In this document: piece by piece, positions 60,014-64,000 of the stretch
How the letters are laid out: each line of letters begins with the position of its first letter
How positions within the stretch are numbered: the stretch's first letter is position 1
Source: an uncultured Alphaproteobacteria bacterium
GTDB lineage: Bacteria; Pseudomonadota; Alphaproteobacteria; Rhodobacterales; Rhodobacteraceae
Direction: 5' to 3'
NCBI GenBank assembly: GCA_902524655.1
Contig: CABZEG010000003.1
Span: forward strand, 1-64,000
Length of the DNA stretch: 64,000 nt
The notes under the pieces: model-generated
Database searches by the model: none
Seen by the model: only the letters and a program-made list of their open reading frames with translations
What the model was told of the DNA's origin: nothing
Translations under genes and position numbers: made by a program

Positions 60014-60811
60014 TCATTCCTTCAAAAAATATCCAAAAGAAAACCACTTCCAGACAGTTATAAATAAAATAATGTTCACAGAAACAATACCAAGAGATCC
60101 TAAAAGAATATTTGATTCAGCATATCCAAGTGCGCCAAACCGTATGCCATCCATTAGCCAAAAGACAGGATTGAAAAAAGAGATTGCATCAAATGGCTCA
60201 GGTAGCTTACTCACAGAATAAAAGGTTCCTGAAAGAAACGATAAAGGGGCAATTACAAAATTATTTACGGCACTCATTTGGTCAAATTTTTTGCAAAATA
60301 TCCCCACCAATACACCCATAAGTGAAAATGTTACACTACCCATGATTACATAAAAATATAAGACAGGTAAACTAACTGGAAATAATTTTAAAAAAGGGAA
60401 TATTACAATTAAAACGCCTGTTGCAACAAACAAGCCTCTAAGGACCCCACCCACCATAAATCCTAATGACAGCTCTAACGAAGATAGTGAGGGCATTAAA
60501 GTATCAACAATGTTACCGTTGACTTTAGAGACTAGTATCGATGTAGAAGTATTGGCAAAAGAATTCTGAATTGTTACCATCATAAGAATACCAGGAGCAA
60601 TAAACAAACTGTAATCGCTACTGGATTGTGAAGCAGCATCTCTTTCGGAGAAAACAAATGAAAAAACCGCTATAAAAAGAGCGCTGGTTACGATAGGAGC
60701 TAAAAGTGTTTGGGTCCATATAGAAGTAAAACGCCTTTGCTCTCTCAGGATCAGTGTAAACAAGCCCAAAAAATTTGAAAATCGTTCAATATTTTCTGAT
60801 TTCTGTCTCAT
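60014..60811 (-). CDS. ABC-2 type transporter permease
   Basis: 6 TM ABC-2 pattern: TLLAPIVTSALFIAVFSFVF...SLMGVLVGIFCKKFDQMSAVNNFVIAPLSFLSGTFYSV. Confidence 0.9.
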   Translation of the reverse strand: MRQKSENIERFSNFLGLFTLILREQRRFTSIWTQTLLAPIVTSALFIAVFSFVFSERDAASQSSSDYSLFIAPGILMMVTIQNSFANTSTSILVSKVNGNIVDTLMPSLSSLELSLGFMVGGVLRGLFVATGVLIVIFPFLKLFPVSLPVLYFYVIMGSVTFSLMGVLVGIFCKKFDQMSAVNNFVIAPLSFLSGTFYSVSKLPEPFDAISFFNPVFWLMDGIRFGALGYAESNILLGSLGIVSVNIILFITVWKWFSFGYFLKE

Positions 60812-60903
60812 AATTAATTTCTAACTAATCCTTTATTTATTAAGAAAACCATTGTATACGTTCTTTTTATCAATTTTTACAACAATAATTTTTGGAGCTT
60901 AAT

Positions 60904-61500
60904 ATGGCCTGGAGTGATGAACGTGTAGCTATATTAAAAAAAATGTGGCTTGATGGAAATAGTGCAAGTGAAATAGCTAAGGAACTAGGCGAAATAACGA
61001 GAAACGCGGTAATAGGCAAAGTACACAGGTTAGGTTTGTCTAATAGAGAAAGCAACGTTTCGAAAAGCGGCTCTGGTACAACTAAAGCTGTCAAAAGCCT
61101 AAAAAGAGGTCGCCCACCAAAAGTAATTAAGGAAGCTAAAAAGAGAGGAAGGCCACAAAAGCTTAAGGAACCTAGTGAGTTTACAGAGACAAAAGATGAC
61201 AAAAACAAATCTCTTAATCCGTTAGCTGCTTCACAGGGATCTAACGAGAAAAAGATTGAGGTCGTTTCAGATTTAAGCGAAGAAACGCTAAAAAATCTTT
61301 TAAAGGTGGAAATGAAATCAAAAAAAATATCTCTAATGGAATTGACTGAAAGAACATGTAAATGGCCAATAGGAGACCCCGCAACGGACACTTTTTGGTT
61401 TTGTGGGCATGAGTCTGAGCCAGGAAAACCATATTGCAAAACACATATATCTATCGCTTTTCAGCCTATCACTCAACGGAGAAGTAGAAAAGAGAGTTAG
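60904..61500 (+). CDS. gcrA: GcrA cell-cycle regulator
   Basis: MAWSDERVAILKKMWLDGNSASEIAKELGEITRNAVIGKVHRLGLSNR; C-term CKWPIGDPATDTFWFCGHESEPGKPYCKTH. Confidence 0.97.
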   Translation: MAWSDERVAILKKMWLDGNSASEIAKELGEITRNAVIGKVHRLGLSNRESNVSKSGSGTTKAVKSLKRGRPPKVIKEAKKRGRPQKLKEPSEFTETKDDKNKSLNPLAASQGSNEKKIEVVSDLSEETLKNLLKVEMKSKKISLMELTERTCKWPIGDPATDTFWFCGHESEPGKPYCKTHISIAFQPITQRRSRKES

Positions 61501-61555
61501 TAGCTGGAACTATGACGTTTAAATCGTAAAAAAAATTAATTAGTAAGATTTATAA

Positions 61556-61975
61556 ATGATCAAATATACCCTTATCTGTAACAATGGCCACCAGTTTGAT
61601 AGTTGGTTTTCAGATTCTGGTTCATTTGAAAAACTAAAAAAAAATGGACACCTTGAGTGCACAATATGCTTTTCAAAAAATGTTGAGAAGTCATTAATGG
61701 CACCAAGAGTAACTTCAGGTAGTGATAAAAAGAAAAAGTCATTCATCTCAGCACAAAGCGCTGTTGAGAAGGAAATAAAAGCCCTTAAAGATAAAATATT
61801 AAAAACTGCAACAGATGTGGGAGAAAATTTTTCTGCTGAAGCAAGGGCAATGCATTATGGAGAAAAAAAAGAAAAACCAATTATTGGAAAGACCACTGTA
61901 AGCGAAGCCAAAGATCTTGCAGAAGAAGGTATACAGTTCCTTCCGTTGCCATGGAGCGATGATAAAACAAACTAA
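61556..61975 (+). CDS. DUF1178 family protein
   Basis: MIKYTLICNNGHQFDSWFSDSGSFEKLKKNGHLECTICFSKNVEKSLMAPRV. Confidence 0.9.
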   Translation: MIKYTLICNNGHQFDSWFSDSGSFEKLKKNGHLECTICFSKNVEKSLMAPRVTSGSDKKKKSFISAQSAVEKEIKALKDKILKTATDVGENFSAEARAMHYGEKKEKPIIGKTTVSEAKDLAEEGIQFLPLPWSDDKTN

Positions 61976-61983
61976 AGAATGCA

Positions 61984-63213
61984 ATGAAAATCTTAACTAT
62001 GAAATTTGGTGGAACTTCTGTAGCGGATATAGATAGAATAAAGGCTGTAAGGGATTTGATTTCCGGTGAAGTAAACAACGGTTGGACTGTAGTTGCTGTG
62101 GTTTCAGCAATGTCAAAAGAAACTAACAAACTGATTGATTTGGCAAAACAAGTTGGAGTTGAAAGCTTAGTTGATCCTGAATATGACGCTTTAATATCTA
62201 CTGGTGAAGATGTATCTTCTTCATTGTTAGCTATTGCTTTAAACAGTCACGGTGTTTCTGCTAGAAGCTGGCGAGGGTGGCAACTTCCAGTGAGGACAGA
62301 TAGCTTCTATTCAAATGCAAAAATTGAGGAAATCGAAACGAAACAACTCGAAAGTAGCTTTAAAGACGGGACTAAAGTTGCTGTTGTTTCTGGTTTCCAA
62401 GGGATAGATAAATCTGGAAGAGTAACGACGCTAGGGCGCGGGGGCTCTGATACTTCAGCTGTGGCAATTGCTGCTGCGATAGGAGCTAAAAGATGCGATA
62501 TATACACAGACGTTTCGGGCATTTACACTACTGATCCAAGAATTAAAATAAATGCCTCAAAACTCAAAAGGATTTCATTCGAAGAAATGCTCGAAATGGC
62601 TTCACTTGGAGCGAATGTACTTCAGACCCGTGCAGTGGAACTTGCAATGCGCCATAAAGTACCTATAACTGTGTTAAACAGTTTTTCAAAAGAGGAAGGA
62701 ACACTTGTTTGCGATGAAGAGGAAATTATGGAGAAAAATATTGTATCTGGAATAGCTTTCCAAAAAAACGAATCCCAAATAACTCTTACTAACATAGAAG
62801 ATAAGCCCGGGGTGGCGGCCAAGATCTTTGGTCCTTTGGCAAGCTCTGGAGTGAATATCGATATGATAGTTCAAAGTAATACTGAAACTGGCTTAACAAA
62901 TATCACTTTCTCTTGTCCTGCAGACGATTTACAAATGGCAAAAAAAGCTATATCGAAAGCGAAAGAGAATAGCTTAATCTCTTTTGAACGCCTTATTGAA
63001 AATAAGAATTTAGCGAAAGTATCTATTGTTGGTATAGGTATGAAAACACACGCAGGTGTTGCCCAAAAAATGTTTGAAACGCTATCAGATGAAAACATAA
63101 ATATAAACGTCATATCGACTTCAGAAATAAAGCTTTCTGTTTTAATAGAAAGGAAGTATTTGGAGCTTGCTGTCAGAAGCCTTCATGACGCCTTTGGTTT
63201 GCAAAATCTCTAA
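61984..63213 (+). CDS. lysC: Aspartate kinase
   Basis: MKFGGTSVADIDRIKAVRDLI...TTLGRGGSDTSAVAIAAAIGAKRCDIYTDVSGIYTTDPRI; two C-terminal ACT-like regions. Confidence 0.97.
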   Translation: MKILTMKFGGTSVADIDRIKAVRDLISGEVNNGWTVVAVVSAMSKETNKLIDLAKQVGVESLVDPEYDALISTGEDVSSSLLAIALNSHGVSARSWRGWQLPVRTDSFYSNAKIEEIETKQLESSFKDGTKVAVVSGFQGIDKSGRVTTLGRGGSDTSAVAIAAAIGAKRCDIYTDVSGIYTTDPRIKINASKLKRISFEEMLEMASLGANVLQTRAVELAMRHKVPITVLNSFSKEEGTLVCDEEEIMEKNIVSGIAFQKNESQITLTNIEDKPGVAAKIFGPLASSGVNIDMIVQSNTETGLTNITFSCPADDLQMAKKAISKAKENSLISFERLIENKNLAKVSIVGIGMKTHAGVAQKMFETLSDENININVISTSEIKLSVLIERKYLELAVRSLHDAFGLQNL

Positions 63214-63218
63214 TTACA

Positions 63219-63743
63219 CTAAAAATCCAAGCTGGCTTCAATCAAACTACCAACTGCTTTATTAAGAAATTTATTGTTAATATCTAGGCCCAAAAGTCTC
63301 TTATTATCGAGCCCATCACCGATGGAAACATCACGGGTTGGATTTTTACTGAAGCCAAATTTTGAATAATATTCTTCATCACCAACTAAGACAATCCAAT
63401 TCCATTTGTCGGCTTTCGCTTGCTCTATACCCTTTAAAACTAATTTCTCACCTAAACCTTCACTTTGGTAAATTGGGTGAACAGCGAGGGGGCCCAAAAG
63501 AAGGCCTCTACTACTATGCCTATCTATTTTTATTTTCCAAAATCTTACAGAGCCAACTACATTATTTGACTTGTCCTTTATAACATAGGAAAGTTTCTTT
63601 ACTTTGTTATCTGGGCCCCTCAACTGATATGAACTAAGAAGTTTTCTTCGAGGCGTGAATACTAGATCCAATAACCGTTCGACTTGTAGATGATCATTTT
63701 CGGTTTCTAGTAATAATCTAAGATTATTATGAAGGCTTTTCAT
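63219..63743 (-). CDS. GNAT family N-acetyltransferase (YhbS-like)
   Basis: RGLLLGPLAVHPIYQSEGLGEKLVLKGIEQAKADKWNWIVLVGDEEYYSKFGF. Confidence 0.88.
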   Translation of the reverse strand: MKSLHNNLRLLLETENDHLQVERLLDLVFTPRRKLLSSYQLRGPDNKVKKLSYVIKDKSNNVVGSVRFWKIKIDRHSSRGLLLGPLAVHPIYQSEGLGEKLVLKGIEQAKADKWNWIVLVGDEEYYSKFGFSKNPTRDVSIGDGLDNKRLLGLDINNKFLNKAVGSLIEASLDF

Positions 63744-63754
63744 TAGTCTTAATT

Positions 63755-64000
63755 TTATATATTTTGAGTATCTTGCCTTAGAATTACTCCAGGATTTAGA
63801 ATGGCGGATGGATCAATAGCTTTCTTTATCTGACACATTACATTGAATTTTCCTGGGTCACAATATTGCTTTAAATCTTTAACTTTTAATCGACCAACTC
63901 CATGCTCTGCACTAAATGATCCTCCTAATTTTTTACAATTACTATTTACAATTTTTGTTAATTTAGATTTTATTTTGATATAGCTGGAGTTGCTTTCATT
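63755..64000 (-). CDS. FAD-binding oxidase (GlcD/D-2-hydroxyacid dehydrogenase family), C-terminal fragment, truncated by window edge
   Basis: Minus-strand translation GGSFSAEHGVGRLKVKDLKQYCDPGKFNVMCQIKKAIDPSAILNPGVIL. Confidence 0.85.
   Translation of the reverse strand, partial: NESNSSYIKIKSKLTKIVNSNCKKLGGSFSAEHGVGRLKVKDLKQYCDPGKFNVMCQIKKAIDPSAILNPGVILRQDTQNI

Noticed and set aside
60870-61439. 189-aa ORF on the minus strand opposite gcrA
   Set aside because: Complete antisense to a confidently identified gcrA; composition (Ser/Leu/Phe rich) is what the complement of a Lys/Glu-rich AT-rich gene produces; no family recognised

Overview
The window is a 64 kb stretch of an AT-rich alphaproteobacterial chromosome. 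The assignment rests on gcrA, ATP12, aapJQMP, adk lying between secY and rpsM, and the rpmH-rnpA-yidD-yidC-engB-argB neighbourhood. It opens inside lepA and closes inside an FAD-linked oxidase. The middle (about 24.8-54.6 kb, minus strand) is one uninterrupted housekeeping super-cluster: secE-nusG-rplKAJL-rpoBC-rpsLG-fusA-tuf-rpsJ-S10/spc/alpha-rplQ. Flanking it are an aap-type amino-acid ABC transporter, argB/argD/argF, metG, lysC, gcrA and three tRNAs (Arg-ACG, Trp-CCA, Leu-TAA). A seven-ORF same-strand accessory run (6.6-11.5 kb) includes a BLUF photoreceptor with its key residues intact. I found no CRISPR array, prophage, IS element or defence system, and I do not claim a new system. The main points for a second look are: (i) three genes (rpoC, a 4Fe-4S protein, argD) broken by one extra base in homopolymers, two of them at A9 tracts; (ii) a BLUF / small two-TM protein / AEC transporter operon; (iii) a highly structured rplA-rplJ leader with mutually exclusive pairings and a terminator-like hairpin; (iv) engB apparently lacking a canonical start codon at its conserved N-terminus and possibly using ATT. 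All functional calls come from reading the protein sequences by eye; no database search was run.
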